Source: Maritimibacter fusiformis (GTDB taxonomy: Bacteria > Pseudomonadota > Alphaproteobacteria > Rhodobacterales > Rhodobacteraceae). Taken from it: a stretch of 64,000 nt of DNA. Positions 18,718 to 28,194 of this stretch are shown here, piece by piece; the first letter of the stretch is position 1; each line of letters starts with the position of its first letter. The stretch is taken from positions 62,001-126,000 of the forward strand of contig NZ_VSIY01000005.1 in NCBI RefSeq assembly GCF_008086115.1, read 5' to 3'. Both the position numbers and the translations under genes were made by a program. Under the pieces are notes generated by a model that saw only the letters and a list, made by a program, of their open reading frames with translations, made no database searches and was not told where the DNA came from.

Positions 18718-20079
18718 TTACATCAACTTCCTTCGTCGTGTCACCTCGATTTCCCGTTCGGTGATCTTCTTGCGCAGGGTATTTCGGTTGAGACCGAGCA
18801 ATTCCGCGGCGCGCAACTGGTTGCCCCCGGTCGCATCCAGCGCGATCTCGATCAATGGCACCTCGACCTCATGCAGAATGCGCTGATAGAGGCCGGGCGG
18901 GGGCAGCGACCCGCCGTGCAGCGCGAAATAGCGCGCAAGGTGGTGCGCGACCGAGGCCGACAGCGTCTCGTCCGCCACCGCGGCCACCGGCGCACCGCCC
19001 CCGGGGGCCCCCAGTGCGGTTTCCACCTCGACCTTGCCGATGGCCGGCTCGGACCCGGTGAGCACGAGGCGCTGCATGATGTGTTCGAGCTGACGCAGGT
19101 TGCCCGGCCAGGGATAGGCGCAGAGGCAATCGGCCGCCTCCGGCGACAGAACCCGCGCCGGCATCCTGTCGCGGGTGGCGCGGGCCAGGAAATGCTCGGC
19201 CAGAAGCGGAATATCCTCGAGCCGTTCGCGCAGCGCCGGCACCGGGATGACGACGCCGCTCAGCCGGTAGAACAGATCGTCGCGGAACCCCTCCGGCCCC
19301 ACCCGGCGGGCGAGATCAGGTGGTGCTGTGGCGATCACCCGTGGACCGGTCCCGTTCAGCCCGTCGAGCATTCTTGTCAGGCGGGCCTGCGCCCCGGTGT
19401 CGAGATCGCCGATCCCGTCCAGCACCAGCGTGCCCTGCCCGGCCCGCGCCAGCAGGCGTGCCGCGCCCTCGGCCGGGGCAAGGTCATCCGCCGTCGCGAC
19501 CGTGAAAACCCGCTCGCGCCGGTCCGAGAAATCGTGGATGGCGCGCGCGATCAGGCTCTTGCCGGTGCCGCTCTCGCCAGTGATCAGGACCGGCATGTCG
19601 GCGTTCATAACCTGCGCGACAAGGCGATAAAGCGCCTGCATCGCGGGACTGCGCCCGACCAGCGGCAGATCGGCGCTTGCGTCGGCAGGCGCGGGGGCGC
19701 GGTCCGGCACGCGCCGGGGCCGGTCCAGCGCCACCGCGGCGCGATGCATCAGGTCGGGCAGGTCGAACGGCTTGGGCAGGTAATCGAACGCCTCGCGCTC
19801 GGTCGCCTGGATCGCGGTCATGATGGTGTTCTGGGCCGAGATCACGATCACCGGCAGGCCGGGCCGCATCGCCGCGATCTCGGGCAGTGCATCCAGCCCG
19901 TTGCCATCGGGCATCACCACGTCCGAAATCACGAGGTCGCCGCGCCCCTCCTCGACCCAGCGTTTCAAGGTCACCAGCGAGCCGGTCGCATGCACCCGGC
20001 AGCCGGCGCGGGTCAGCGCCTGGGTCAGAACGGTGCGGATCGTGCGGTCGTCGTCGGCGACCAGAACGGTGCCATCCAT
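18718..20079 (-). CDS. ntrC: Nitrogen regulator NtrC, Rhodobacter type lacking the GAFTGA motif
   Basis: A 453-residue response regulator. The receiver has DDD (9-11) and phosphoacceptor Asp53 in [11 protein letters not shown]. The central AAA+ domain keeps Walker A GESGTGKS, but the region after it ([20 protein letters not shown]) has no ELFGxxxGAFTGA segment. The C-terminal Fis-type helix-turn-helix ends [14 protein letters not shown]. capsulatus NtrC has the same deletion and works with the housekeeping sigma factor, so I infer the same here. The start at 20079 overlaps the ntrB stop (ATGA); the frame extends upstream into ntrB, which I reject. Confidence 0.95.
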   Translation of the reverse strand: MDGTVLVADDDRTIRTVLTQALTRAGCRVHATGSLVTLKRWVEEGRGDLVISDVVMPDGNGLDALPEIAAMRPGLPVIVISAQNTIMTAIQATEREAFDYLPKPFDLPDLMHRAAVALDRPRRVPDRAPAPADASADLPLVGRSPAMQALYRLVAQVMNADMPVLITGESGTGKSLIARAIHDFSDRRERVFTVATADDLAPAEGAARLLARAGQGTLVLDGIGDLDTGAQARLTRMLDGLNGTGPRVIATAPPDLARRVGPEGFRDDLFYRLSGVVIPVPALRERLEDIPLLAEHFLARATRDRMPARVLSPEAADCLCAYPWPGNLRQLEHIMQRLVLTGSEPAIGKVEVETALGAPGGGAPVAAVADETLSASVAHHLARYFALHGGSLPPPGLYQRILHEVEVPLIEIALDATGGNQLRAAELLGLNRNTLRKKITEREIEVTRRRKLM

Positions 20080-21149
20080 CAGATCAACTCCTTGTCGCCG
20101 GGCGCCAGCGGCAGCGATATGCGAAAGCGTGTGCGGCCCGGTTCGCTCTCGACCGCGATCCAGCCGTCGTGGTCGGAGACGATCTTGGACACCAGCGCCA
20201 GCCCCAGCCCGGTGCCGTTCTCGCGCCCCGAAACGAACGGCTCGAAGACCTGCGCCGCGATCTCGGGCGCGATGCCGGGGCCGTCGTCGATCACCTCGAC
20301 CTGAAGCGGCAGGCCGGTGCCGGTGCCATCGGCGCGCCTTACCCTGAGCGCATGATCGTAGAAGGAGCGCAGCCAAATGGTGCCGCCCGCGCCGCGCGCC
20401 GCCTCGGTGGCATTGCGGATCAGGTTCGAGAACACCTGGATCATCTGGTCGGCATCCACCCAGGTCGGCGGCAGCGAGGGGTCGTAGTCCTCGACGATCC
20501 GCATCCCGGCGGCGAACCCGACCTCGGCAGACTTGCGCGCCCGGTCAAGGATGTCGTGCACGTTCACCACCCGCCGGTCGGGCGGGCGCAGGTTGCCAAA
20601 CTCCTCGACCTGGTCAAGCAGCGCCACGATCCGACGGCTTTCGGCGACGATCAGGTCGGTCAACTCGCGGTCGTCGCCGGACAGGGTCATCGCCAGCAGT
20701 TGCGCCGCCCCGGTGATCCCGGCCAGCGGGTTCTTGATCTCGTGCGCCAGCATCTCGGCCATGCCGATCGCCGAGCGCGCCGCGACGCGCGGCCCCTGCC
20801 CCTCGCCCAGCCGGTCGGCCAGGTGGCGCGGCTCGATCAGCATCAGGACCGCGCCATCGCCGCCCGCGACCGGGGCGAGGCGCAGATCGCACTCGGCCCG
20901 CGCGCCCTGCCCGGCGCCGGTGGCAACGCGGTTGATGAAGACCGGCCCGCCATCGCGGCGAACCCGCGCCACGGTGCCGCCAAGGTCGGCATCGCTGTTC
21001 AGCCTGCCCGCCAAGGGCTGCCCGATCAGCGACCTGGCCGAGGCATTCATGAATGCCTCGCCCGCCGCATTGACTGCCGCGATCCGTTCCTGTCCGTCGA
21101 TCACCAGCGCCGGCACCGGCAAGGACGCCCAAAGGGCCGCGTCCTCCAT
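20079..21149 (-). CDS. ntrB: Nitrogen sensor kinase/phosphatase NtrB
   Basis: A 356-residue soluble histidine kinase that controls NtrC phosphorylation in response to the PII protein. A PAS domain fills the N-terminus ([20 protein letters not shown]), followed by the H box with His136 in [12 protein letters not shown], then N (NLIRNATEA), G1 (DDGPGIAPE) and G2 (GTGLGLALV) boxes. The start at 21149 overlaps the dusB stop, and the stop overlaps the ntrC start, both as ATGA, so dusB-ntrB-ntrC are translationally coupled. Confidence 0.96.
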   Translation of the reverse strand: MEDAALWASLPVPALVIDGQERIAAVNAAGEAFMNASARSLIGQPLAGRLNSDADLGGTVARVRRDGGPVFINRVATGAGQGARAECDLRLAPVAGGDGAVLMLIEPRHLADRLGEGQGPRVAARSAIGMAEMLAHEIKNPLAGITGAAQLLAMTLSGDDRELTDLIVAESRRIVALLDQVEEFGNLRPPDRRVVNVHDILDRARKSAEVGFAAGMRIVEDYDPSLPPTWVDADQMIQVFSNLIRNATEAARGAGGTIWLRSFYDHALRVRRADGTGTGLPLQVEVIDDGPGIAPEIAAQVFEPFVSGRENGTGLGLALVSKIVSDHDGWIAVESEPGRTRFRISLPLAPGDKELI

Positions 21150-22120
21150 CACGCCGCCTCCGCGCGCGGGGTCAGCGCCTCGGGCAGACGCGCCAGCACC
21201 GCCCCGGGGTCGCGCCCCGACAGCACTTCGCGGCGCAGTCCCGGGGGCGTGCCGGCAGCGTCCATGTACCAGCCCAGATGCTTGCGGATCACCCGCTTGC
21301 CGAGGTCGGCGCCATAAAAGGACAGCGACGCCTCGTAATGCCCCGCCACCATGTCGACCAGCGCCGCGCCCTCGGGCACAACCGGGTCGGGCCCGCCCCA
21401 GAGGGCCGCCGCAACCTCGGCGAGTAGCCAGGGCCGCCCACCGGCAGCGCGCCCGATCATCACCCCGTCCGCGCCCGACTGCGCCAGCGCGGTGCGCGCG
21501 TCGCCCACCCCGCAAATGTCGCCGTTGGCGATCACCGGGATCGACACCGCCTGTTTCACCGCCCGGATCGCCCGCCAGTCGGCCCGGCCCTTGTAGAACT
21601 GGCACCGGGTGCGGCCATGAATGGTCACCATCGCGACCCCGGCGGCCTCGGCCCGGCGCGCGATCTCGGGCGCGTTCAGCATGTCGATGTCCCAGCCCAG
21701 CCGGGTCTTCAGCGTCACCGGCACGTCGACCGCCGCCACCACCGCTTCGATCAGCCCGAGCGCATGGTCCGGGTCGCGCATCAGGGCCGAGCCCGACAGC
21801 CCGCCGACAACCTTCTTGGCCGGACACCCCATGTTGATGTCGATGATCCGCGCACCATTCGCCGCGACCATCCGCGCCGCCTCGCCCATCCACCACGGGT
21901 CGCGACCGGCCAGTTGCACAGCGGTGCCTTCGATGCCGAAGCCCAGTTCGGCGCGCTCGCGCACCCCGGGCTTGGCCTGCACCATCTCCTGGCTCGCCAC
22001 CATTTCGCTGACCACCAGCCCTGCGCCGAAACTCTGCACCAGGCTGCGAAACGGCAGATCACTGATCCCGGCCATCGGGGCGAGCGCCACGGGCGGGTCG
22101 ATCCGGATATCGCCAAGCAT
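21149..22120 (-). CDS. dusB: tRNA-dihydrouridine synthase (NifR3/DusB type)
   Basis: A 323-residue FMN-dependent enzyme that reduces uridines in the D-loop of tRNA. Visible features: the N-terminal [16 protein letters not shown], the active-site MGCPAKKV with its catalytic Cys, TLKTRLGWD, and the FMN/tRNA region THGR-like [17 protein letters not shown], then NGDI and [16 protein letters not shown]. This gene was first named nifR3 because it precedes ntrB-ntrC, as here. The start is uncertain: ATG 22120 gives the usual length, but no strong ribosome site precedes it. Confidence 0.95.
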   Translation of the reverse strand: MLGDIRIDPPVALAPMAGISDLPFRSLVQSFGAGLVVSEMVASQEMVQAKPGVRERAELGFGIEGTAVQLAGRDPWWMGEAARMVAANGARIIDINMGCPAKKVVGGLSGSALMRDPDHALGLIEAVVAAVDVPVTLKTRLGWDIDMLNAPEIARRAEAAGVAMVTIHGRTRCQFYKGRADWRAIRAVKQAVSIPVIANGDICGVGDARTALAQSGADGVMIGRAAGGRPWLLAEVAAALWGGPDPVVPEGAALVDMVAGHYEASLSFYGADLGKRVIRKHLGWYMDAAGTPPGLRREVLSGRDPGAVLARLPEALTPRAEAA

Positions 22121-22308
22121 CAGCGGCAAGCGTTCATTCCCATGCTGTCCTTGTGCTAACTGCGGCCACCATAGCCTCCCCCGCGCGACCCCTCCACGCC
22201 TGCGGCGGTCGGTATGCATGGTTTTTCACCAATGCACAATATTTCATCAGTTTTGCCCGCTCGCCAATCCCCATTGTCCTTCTTTCAGGCAATGCGTAAC
22301 AGGGGCGC

Positions 22309-23442
22309 ATGGACATCGCGGCCATCATCGTCGCCGCCGGGCGTGGCACAAGAGCGGGCGGAGACCTGCCCAAACAATGGCGCAGGCTCAAGGGTGCCCG
22401 CGTCGCAGACTGGACGGTCGCGGCGCTCTCTTCGCACCCGGCCATCGGCCGTGTTGTCCTCGTGCTGCACCCCGACGACCTGGGCCAGGCCGCGGGCTTT
22501 CCCGAGGTGATCATCGCCACCGGCGGGGCAACCCGTGACGCCAGCGTGCGCGCCGGGCTCGAGGCACTGGCCGACGACCCGCCCGACCTTGTGCTGATCC
22601 ATGACGTCGCCCGCCCGCTGGTCTCGGCCGCGCTGATCGACCGGGTGATCGCCGGCCTCGCCCACAGCGCCGGCGCCGCCCCGGCGCTTGCCGTCACCGA
22701 TGCGCTCTGGACCGGTGCCGGCGACCGCGTGACCGGCACCCGGGACCGCGCCGGGCTGTTTCGCGCCCAGACGCCGCAGGGCTTTCGCTTCGCCGCGATC
22801 TTCGCCGCCCACCGCGGCCACAAGGGCGGACCCGCCGCGGACGATGTCGCGATCGCCCGCGCGGCGGGCCTTGACGTGGCCATCGTCGAAGGCGAGGAAC
22901 GCAACCTCAAGATCACCGGCCCCGAGGATTTCGCCCGGGCCGAGGCGCTGATGGGAAAGACCATGGATATCCGCACCGGGCAGGGCTTTGACGTGCATGC
23001 TTTCGAGCCGGGCGACCGGGTGATCCTGTGCGGCGTTCCGGTGCCGCATGACCGCGCGCTCAAAGGCCATTCCGACGCCGATGTCGGAATGCACGCGCTG
23101 ACCGATGCGATCTACGGCGCATTGGCCGAGGGCGATATCGGCCAGCATTTCCCGCCCTCGGACCCCCGGTGGAAGGGCGCGGCCAGCGACATCTTCCTGC
23201 GCCACGCCGCCGAGCTGGCGCGCTCGCGTGGCTATGCCATCGCCAATGTCGACGTCACCCTGATCTGCGAACAACCAAAGATCGGCCCCCACGCCGGCGC
23301 CATGCGCGCCGAACTGGCCCGCATCACCGGCATCGACCCCGACCGCATAAGCGTCAAGGCCACCACCTCCGAGCGCCTCGGGTTCACCGGCCGCCAGGAA
23401 GGCATCGCGGCCCTCGCACTCGCAACCCTCGTGAAAGCATGA
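22309..23442 (+). CDS. ispDF: Bifunctional IspD/IspF (MEP cytidylyltransferase and MECDP synthase)
   Basis: A 377-residue fusion catalysing two steps of the non-mevalonate isoprenoid pathway. Residues 1 to about 215 form the IspD part ([34 protein letters not shown]). From Met219 begins the IspF part, with metal ligands in GFDVHAF (Asp228, His230), [15 protein letters not shown], and [11 protein letters not shown]. Such fusions are common in alphaproteobacteria and usually skip the intermediate IspE step physically. The gene is divergent from dusB across a 188-nt AT-richer spacer and starts the plus-strand run ispDF-pgpA-pncC. Confidence 0.97.
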   Translation: MDIAAIIVAAGRGTRAGGDLPKQWRRLKGARVADWTVAALSSHPAIGRVVLVLHPDDLGQAAGFPEVIIATGGATRDASVRAGLEALADDPPDLVLIHDVARPLVSAALIDRVIAGLAHSAGAAPALAVTDALWTGAGDRVTGTRDRAGLFRAQTPQGFRFAAIFAAHRGHKGGPAADDVAIARAAGLDVAIVEGEERNLKITGPEDFARAEALMGKTMDIRTGQGFDVHAFEPGDRVILCGVPVPHDRALKGHSDADVGMHALTDAIYGALAEGDIGQHFPPSDPRWKGAASDIFLRHAAELARSRGYAIANVDVTLICEQPKIGPHAGAMRAELARITGIDPDRISVKATTSERLGFTGRQEGIAALALATLVKA

Positions 23443-23452
23443 CATCCACCGC

Positions 23453-23944
23453 ATGAAACAGATCATCGCCACCTTCCTCTACGTCGGCCACCTAAGGCCC
23501 GCGCCGGGCACCTGGGGCTCGCTGGCGGCCCTGCCGATCCTGTGGTCGCTGCACCAGTTGGGCGGACCGTGGCTGGTTGCGGCCTTCCTCGTCGCGGCCT
23601 TTTTCGGCGGATGGTGGGCCACCGCCGGGCTGATCTCGGGCCGGACCGACAAGGACCCCTCCGAGATCGTCATCGACGAAGTGGCCGGCCAGGGGCTCGC
23701 GATCCTGCCGGTCTCGATCGGGGCGGCGATGATGGGGGCCGAGATCATGGCGCTCTATCCGGGCTGGATCGCGGGCTTTGTGCTGTTTCGCCTGTTCGAC
23801 ATCTGGAAACCCGGCCCGGTCGGCTGGGCCGACCGCAAGGGCGGCGCGCTGGGCGTGATGCTCGACGACCTGATCGCGGGGCTTTTTGCTGCCATCGGCG
23901 TGGTGGCGCTGGCCGCCGCGGCGCATCTGTTCCTGATGCCATGA
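23453..23944 (+). CDS. pgpA: Phosphatidylglycerophosphatase A
   Basis: A 163-residue inner-membrane phosphatase that converts phosphatidylglycerol phosphate to phosphatidylglycerol. Family motifs are present: [17 protein letters not shown] near the N-terminus, [13 protein letters not shown] in the middle, [17 protein letters not shown], and the C-terminal [10 protein letters not shown]. Three to four hydrophobic segments are evident. It begins 11 nt after ispDF and overlaps the next gene by ATGA. Confidence 0.95.
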   Translation: MKQIIATFLYVGHLRPAPGTWGSLAALPILWSLHQLGGPWLVAAFLVAAFFGGWWATAGLISGRTDKDPSEIVIDEVAGQGLAILPVSIGAAMMGAEIMALYPGWIAGFVLFRLFDIWKPGPVGWADRKGGALGVMLDDLIAGLFAAIGVVALAAAAHLFLMP

Positions 23945-24408
23945 CCGACGCCGCCGCCCTGCTGACCCGCTGCCGCGCCCGGGGGCTGACCATTGCCACC
24001 GCCGAAAGCTGCACCGGCGGCATGGTCGCAGCCGCCCTTACCGATGTCGCCGGCTCGTCGGACGTGTTCGAACGCGGCCTGGTGACCTATTCCAACGCCG
24101 CCAAGATCGCCCTGCTCGGGGTCGATCCCGCGACGCTCGACGCCCAAGGCGCGGTCTCCGAACAGGTCGCGGCGGAAATGGCGGCAGGGCTTCTGGCCCG
24201 CGCGCCGGTCGATATCGCGGTCTCGGTCACCGGCATCGCCGGCCCCGGCGGCTCCGAGCACAAACCCGAAGGCCGGGTCTGCTTCGGCCTCGCCACCAGA
24301 GCCGGCACGCGAACCGAAACCGTCGACTTCGGGGCACGCGGCCGCGCCGAGGTCCGCGCCGCCGCCACCGCCCATGCGCTTGCCCTGCTGGCCGCAGCCA
24401 CCTACTGA
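23941..24408 (+). CDS. pncC: Nicotinamide-nucleotide amidohydrolase, stand-alone CinA C-terminal domain
   Basis: A 155-residue CinA-C (PncC) protein that deamidates nicotinamide mononucleotide in pyridine-nucleotide recycling. Signatures: [20 protein letters not shown] near the N-terminus and [22 protein letters not shown] in the centre. The N-terminal MoCF/CinA domain of long CinA proteins is absent, so this is the short form. Its start overlaps the pgpA stop by four bases. A TTTCATCTTGGC-type repeat begins 5 nt after the stop. Confidence 0.93.
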   Translation: MTDAAALLTRCRARGLTIATAESCTGGMVAAALTDVAGSSDVFERGLVTYSNAAKIALLGVDPATLDAQGAVSEQVAAEMAAGLLARAPVDIAVSVTGIAGPGGSEHKPEGRVCFGLATRAGTRTETVDFGARGRAEVRAAATAHALALLAAATY

Positions 24409-24412
24409 GCGC

Positions 24413-24433
24413 TTCATCTTGGCCGATACACTC
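24413..24433 (+). repeat. Intergenic repeat, copy B (TTCATCTTGGC core)
   Basis: Reads TTCATCTTGGCCGATACACT, then C. It lies 5 nt after the pncC stop. It is followed to about 24480 by GC-rich inverted segments (GGGGCGGGCC, GGCCGGGCCC) that could fold into a hairpin. The same core is found at 3822, 38538 and 57850. Confidence 0.7.
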
Positions 24434-24579
24434 CCGCCAGAGGCGCCCGAGGGGCGGGCCGAAGGCCGGGCCCGAGACAGGATGCGCGCCGCAGGCGCAC
24501 CTTCGCATATCCGCCCCCGCCCTTGAAACGCGCCCCGACCGATCGCATACATAACCGACACCACGCGAAAGACACTGAA

Positions 24580-25902
24580 ATGACCCCCGCCGAAACCGGC
24601 ACCATCTTCGACGGCACCTTCTGGATCACCAGCGGCGCAATCCTCCTCCTTCTCGTGTTCTCGGGCTTCTTCTCGGGCTCCGAGACCGCCCTGACCGCAG
24701 CCTCGCGCGGCAAGTTGCGGGTGCGCGCCGACAGGGGCGACAAGGGCGCGGGCCGGGCGCTGTCGATCACCGATGACAACGAACGCCTGATCGGCTCGGT
24801 GCTCCTGGGCAACAACCTGGTCAACATCCTCGCCGCCTCGCTGGCCACGGCGCTGTTCACGCGCCTCTTTGGCGAAAGCGGCGTTGCGCTGGCCACGCTG
24901 GTGATGACGCTTCTCGTGCTGGTCTTTGCAGAGGTGCTGCCCAAGACCTACGCGATCACCCGGCCCGAGGCCGCCGCCGCGCTGGTCTCGGGGCCGATCA
25001 AGCTGGTCATCCTGGTGTTTTCCCCGATCGTCTCGGCGGTGCGCGCCTTTACCCGGCTGGTGTTGCGCCTGTTCGGGATCGAGACCGATCCGCATTCGCA
25101 GATCCTCGCGGTGCGCGAGGAAATCGCCGGGGCGATTTCTCTGGGCCACAGCGAAGGCGCGGTGGAAAAGGAAGACCGCGACCGCCTGCTGGGCGCGCTC
25201 GACCTGGGCGAGCGCACGGTCGAGGAGATCATGTTGCACCGCCGCCAGATCGAGATGATCGACGCCGACAAGGACGTGACCGAAGTGCTGGAACAGGCGC
25301 TGGCCTCGCCCCACACCCGGCTGCCGGTGTTCCGCGGCGAGCCCGAGAACATCGTGGGCGTGATCCACGCCAAGGACCTCAGCCGCGCGATGTATGCCGC
25401 GGGCGCCCCGGCCCGTGATGCGGGCCACGCCGAGAACTTCGGCAATTTCAACATCATGGACGTGGCGATGGAGCCCTATTTCGTCCCCGAGACCACCACG
25501 CTCGACGACCAGATGCGCAACTTCCTCAAGCGCCACACCCATTTCGCGCTGGTTGTGGACGAATACGGCGCGCTGCAGGGGCTGATCACGCTCGAGGACA
25601 TCCTCGAAGAGATCGTGGGCGAGATCACCGACGAGTTCGACGCCCTCGGGCTCGAGCAGGAATTGAAGAAGCTCTCCGACGGCTCCTATACCGTGGACGG
25701 TGCGATGACGATCCGCGACCTCAACCGGGCCACCGACTGGTCGCTGCCGGATGACGAGGCCAACACGGTCGCCGGGCTGGTGATCCACGAAGCCCAGATG
25801 ATCCCGAACGAGGGACAGGTGTTTTCCTTCCACGGCTTCCGCTTCGAGGTGCAGCGGCGCGTCGACAACCGCATCGCCCGGCTGAAAATCCGCCCTCTCT
25901 AG
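24580..25902 (+). CDS. CorC/HlyC-family membrane protein (DUF21-CBS-transporter-associated domain)
   Basis: A 440-residue protein. The N-terminal DUF21 domain has four hydrophobic segments (from TFWITSGAILLLLVFSGFFSG, with GSETALTAASRGKLR just after). A CBS pair spans about residues 205-330 (VEEIMLHRRQIEMID; LVVDEYGALQGLITLEDILE). The C-terminal CorC/HlyC domain runs from about 350 (DGSYTVDGAMTIRDLN) to the end. Relatives are magnesium or cobalt efflux proteins; the old haemolysin label is historical. I chose ATG 24580, which fits the family N-terminus; an ATG at 24523 would add 19 polar residues overlapping the repeat region. Confidence 0.93.
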   Translation: MTPAETGTIFDGTFWITSGAILLLLVFSGFFSGSETALTAASRGKLRVRADRGDKGAGRALSITDDNERLIGSVLLGNNLVNILAASLATALFTRLFGESGVALATLVMTLLVLVFAEVLPKTYAITRPEAAAALVSGPIKLVILVFSPIVSAVRAFTRLVLRLFGIETDPHSQILAVREEIAGAISLGHSEGAVEKEDRDRLLGALDLGERTVEEIMLHRRQIEMIDADKDVTEVLEQALASPHTRLPVFRGEPENIVGVIHAKDLSRAMYAAGAPARDAGHAENFGNFNIMDVAMEPYFVPETTTLDDQMRNFLKRHTHFALVVDEYGALQGLITLEDILEEIVGEITDEFDALGLEQELKKLSDGSYTVDGAMTIRDLNRATDWSLPDDEANTVAGLVIHEAQMIPNEGQVFSFHGFRFEVQRRVDNRIARLKIRPL

Positions 25903-25940
25903 AAAAAACGGCCCTTTTGCGCTAGACTTGCGGCGGATCA

Positions 25941-26588
25941 ATGGAAAGGGCGATGGCGAAGGGTTTGCTGGCACTGTGTGCTCTGGCGGCGCTTGGCGCC
26001 TGCGGCGACCGCTCGAGCTACGGCCATTCCGCGCCCTACATGTTCCATATGCGTGACAAGATCCCGGTGGCGATGCCCGCAAACGCCCCCTCGATCGCGC
26101 AGCAGTTCATGACCCCGAAAACCGAGGATGGCCAGGGCCATTACGGCATCGACGTTGCCGACCCGCCCGGCAGCCCGGTGATCGCGGCAGCGGCCGGCAC
26201 CGTCTATCTGTCCTATTTCGAGCCGATGTATGGCAACCGGATCGTCATCGACCACGGGCCGGACGCCAACGGTCGGCGGGTGTTCACACACTACAAGCAC
26301 CTCGATGTCCGCCAGGTCGAGGCCGGGGCGCGCGTAGTCCAGGGCCAGCAGATCGGCACGCTGGGCGAAACCGGCGTGCTGTCGTCCTATGCCCATCTGC
26401 ATTTCGAGGTGTCGCGCGAGAAATCGCCGGGCGCGCGCCGTGCCACGGGCGACAATTACTGGCAGGGGATGGTGCCGCAGGACCCGCAGCTTTACTGGGC
26501 CAATGGCGTCGGACAGGTCACCTGCGCCGGGTCCGTCACCGGCAACAGCGGCCCGATGCCGCTGGTCTATCCGGTCGCCTGCGGCTGA
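25941..26588 (+). CDS. M23-family (LytM) peptidase lipoprotein
   Basis: A 215-residue protein (or 211 from an alternative ATG at 25953, which has GGAAAGGG just upstream). The N-terminus carries a lipobox LGAC giving Cys21. The LytM/peptidase M23 domain keeps the zinc-site segments HYGIDVA and AHLHFEV, as well as GNRIVIDHG and THYKHLD. Active members cut peptidoglycan cross-bridges; others activate amidases. Its attachment to a membrane by lipid suggests work on the cell wall in the periplasm. It converges on the Lrp-type regulator gene with 7 nt between stops. Confidence 0.9.
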   Translation: MERAMAKGLLALCALAALGACGDRSSYGHSAPYMFHMRDKIPVAMPANAPSIAQQFMTPKTEDGQGHYGIDVADPPGSPVIAAAAGTVYLSYFEPMYGNRIVIDHGPDANGRRVFTHYKHLDVRQVEAGARVVQGQQIGTLGETGVLSSYAHLHFEVSREKSPGARRATGDNYWQGMVPQDPQLYWANGVGQVTCAGSVTGNSGPMPLVYPVACG

Positions 26589-26595
26589 GGGGCCG

Positions 26596-27057
26596 TTACA
26601 GCGGCAGATGCGTGGTGTGCTTGATCTCTTCCATCGACAACAGCGCGGTCACGTTGAAGATCTTCACCTCGGAAATCAGCGCTTGGTAGAAGGCGTCATA
26701 GGCGCGCGCATTGGCGACCCGGACCTTTAGGATATAGTCGATCTCGCCGGCCAGGCGATGCGCCTCCATCACCTCGGGGCGCGCGCGAAGGGCGTGCAGG
26801 AACTTCGTCTGCCAGTCGGCATCGTGTTCCGAGGTGCGGATCAGCACGAAGAAACAGGCGTCGAAGCCCAGCTTTTCGGCATCCACGATCACCGTCTGCG
26901 GCCCGATCACGCCGGCCTCGCGCAGCTTGCGAATCCGGTTCCAGACCGGGGTTTTCGACGACCCCACCTTGGTGGCGATCAGGTCGAGCGACTGGCTGGC
27001 ATCCTGTTGCAACTCGGCCAGGATTTTCCGGTCCATCTGGTCGATCCGCAATGCCAT
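26596..27057 (-). CDS. Lrp/AsnC-family transcriptional regulator
   Basis: A 153-residue regulator. The N-terminal winged helix-turn-helix begins IDQMDRKILAELQQDASQSL and contains KTPVWNRIRKLREAGVI (recognition region). The C-terminal RAM effector domain runs from about residue 65 (FFVLIRTSEHDADW) and binds amino acids or similar ligands. The start at 27057 has a strong AAGGAGG site 8 nt upstream. A near-perfect 12-bp inverted repeat lies 44-96 nt upstream and could be its own operator. Which ligand and which targets it has cannot be told from sequence. Confidence 0.93.
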   Translation of the reverse strand: MALRIDQMDRKILAELQQDASQSLDLIATKVGSSKTPVWNRIRKLREAGVIGPQTVIVDAEKLGFDACFFVLIRTSEHDADWQTKFLHALRARPEVMEAHRLAGEIDYILKVRVANARAYDAFYQALISEVKIFNVTALLSMEEIKHTTHLPL

Positions 27058-27100
27058 CCCGCCGCCTCCTTCTGAACCTTGCCGCGGGGCGCCCGCAAGA

Positions 27101-27153
27101 GAACAATATCCCATTCGACCCAACCCCACGGGCAATTTTTCGGGACATTGTTC
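27101..27153. promoter_or_regulatory. Imperfect inverted repeat upstream of the Lrp/AsnC gene, candidate operator
   Basis: Arms GAACAATATCCC (27101-27112) and GGGACATTGTTC (27142-27153) are reverse complements at 11 of 12 positions. Their starts are 41 bp apart, close to four helical turns, so both sites could face the same side of the DNA. The 306-nt divergent spacer between the regulator gene and fpr holds this and one other inverted repeat, but no gene that I can see. Autoregulation is an inference from position. Confidence 0.45.
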
Positions 27154-27288
27154 CAGTTTCCCCGAAACCTCAAGAGGATTCCACCGGGAAAAGCCAGAAC
27201 CCACCCCCGGACGCGCGGGTTGTCGACCCTGCCGACCCGCCGCGCTGCACCTATGACCATCAGTCGCGGCTGCGCGGGTAGACTGACG

Positions 27289-27314
27289 CGGACCAAACCC
27301 TATATAGCGGTCCG
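27289..27314. promoter_or_regulatory. Inverted repeat in the fpr promoter region
   Basis: CGGACC (27289-27294) and GGTCCG (27309-27314) flank a 14-nt AT-rich spacer containing CTATATAG. It lies 50-75 nt upstream of the fpr start. This could be an operator overlapping the -10 region or a short stem-loop in the leader. No known regulator site is matched. Confidence 0.35.
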
Positions 27315-27363
27315 AAAGGTCGGGCACGCCTTGCCCCGCCGCTAGCAAAACGATGTGAGACCA

Positions 27364-28173
27364 GTGACTGAAGCCCAGACCATCAGGCCCGCCCCGACGC
27401 TTCCCGACGCCCAGACCGTGACCGAGGTCGAGCATTACACCGACCGCCTGTTCCGCTTTCGCGTGACCCGGCCGAAAAGCCTGCGGTTCCGCTCGGGCGA
27501 GTTCGTGATGATCGGGCTGATGGGCGACAATGGCAAACCGCTGCTGCGCGCCTATTCGATCGCCTCGCCCAGCTGGGACGAAGAGCTCGAGTTCTACTCG
27601 ATCAAGGTGCCCGACGGCCCCCTGACCTCGAAACTGCAGCACATCAAGGCGGGCGACCAGATCATCCTGCGTCCCAAGCCCGTGGGCACCCTGGTGCTGG
27701 ATGCGCTGCTGCCGGGCAAGCGGCTGTGGTTCTTCGCCACCGGAACCGGCATCGCCCCCTTCGCCAGCCTGATGCGCGACCCCGACACCTACGAGCGTTA
27801 TGACGAAGTGATCATGATGCATTGCTGCCGCGATGCGGCCGAGCTGGAGTATGGCCGGCAACTGGTCGAGAGCCTGCCCGAAGATCCGCTGATCGGCGAG
27901 TTCATCGGTGACAAGCTGAAGTATTATCCGACCACCACCCGCGACGACTTTGCCAACAAGGGCCGGATCACCACCAACCTGACCTCGGGCAAGGTGTTCA
28001 CCGACCTCGGGCTCGGCATCGACCGGCTCGACCCGGAAACCGATCGCGGCATGGTCTGTGGCTCGCTGGCGTTCAACATCGACATGAAAGAGGTGCTTGA
28101 AGGCTACGGGCTGCGCGAAGGCGCGAACTCGGACCCCGCCGAATACGTGGTGGAAAAGGCCTTCGTGGACTGA
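27364..28173 (+). CDS. fpr: Ferredoxin/flavodoxin-NADP(+) reductase
   Basis: A 269-residue bacterial-type FAD enzyme moving electrons between NADPH and ferredoxin or flavodoxin. The FAD-binding motif LLRAYSIASPSWDEELEFYS is in the N-terminal barrel. The NADP domain has FATGTGIAPFASLMRD and MVCGSLAFNIDM, and the C-terminus ends VVEKAFVD, as in the Rhodobacter enzyme. The start is a GTG: both 27355 and 27364 are possible, and I prefer 27364 (VTEAQTI) because it matches the usual N-terminus. The divergent promoter region contains two inverted repeats. Confidence 0.94.
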   Translation: MTEAQTIRPAPTLPDAQTVTEVEHYTDRLFRFRVTRPKSLRFRSGEFVMIGLMGDNGKPLLRAYSIASPSWDEELEFYSIKVPDGPLTSKLQHIKAGDQIILRPKPVGTLVLDALLPGKRLWFFATGTGIAPFASLMRDPDTYERYDEVIMMHCCRDAAELEYGRQLVESLPEDPLIGEFIGDKLKYYPTTTRDDFANKGRITTNLTSGKVFTDLGLGIDRLDPETDRGMVCGSLAFNIDMKEVLEGYGLREGANSDPAEYVVEKAFVD

Positions 28174-28194
28174 CGCGCAGGCGGCCCCGACGGC

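Noticed and set aside
23755..26082. 775-residue open frame on the minus strand
   Set aside because: Runs antisense across pgpA, pncC and the CorC gene and even through the intergenic repeat, which a real gene would not do.
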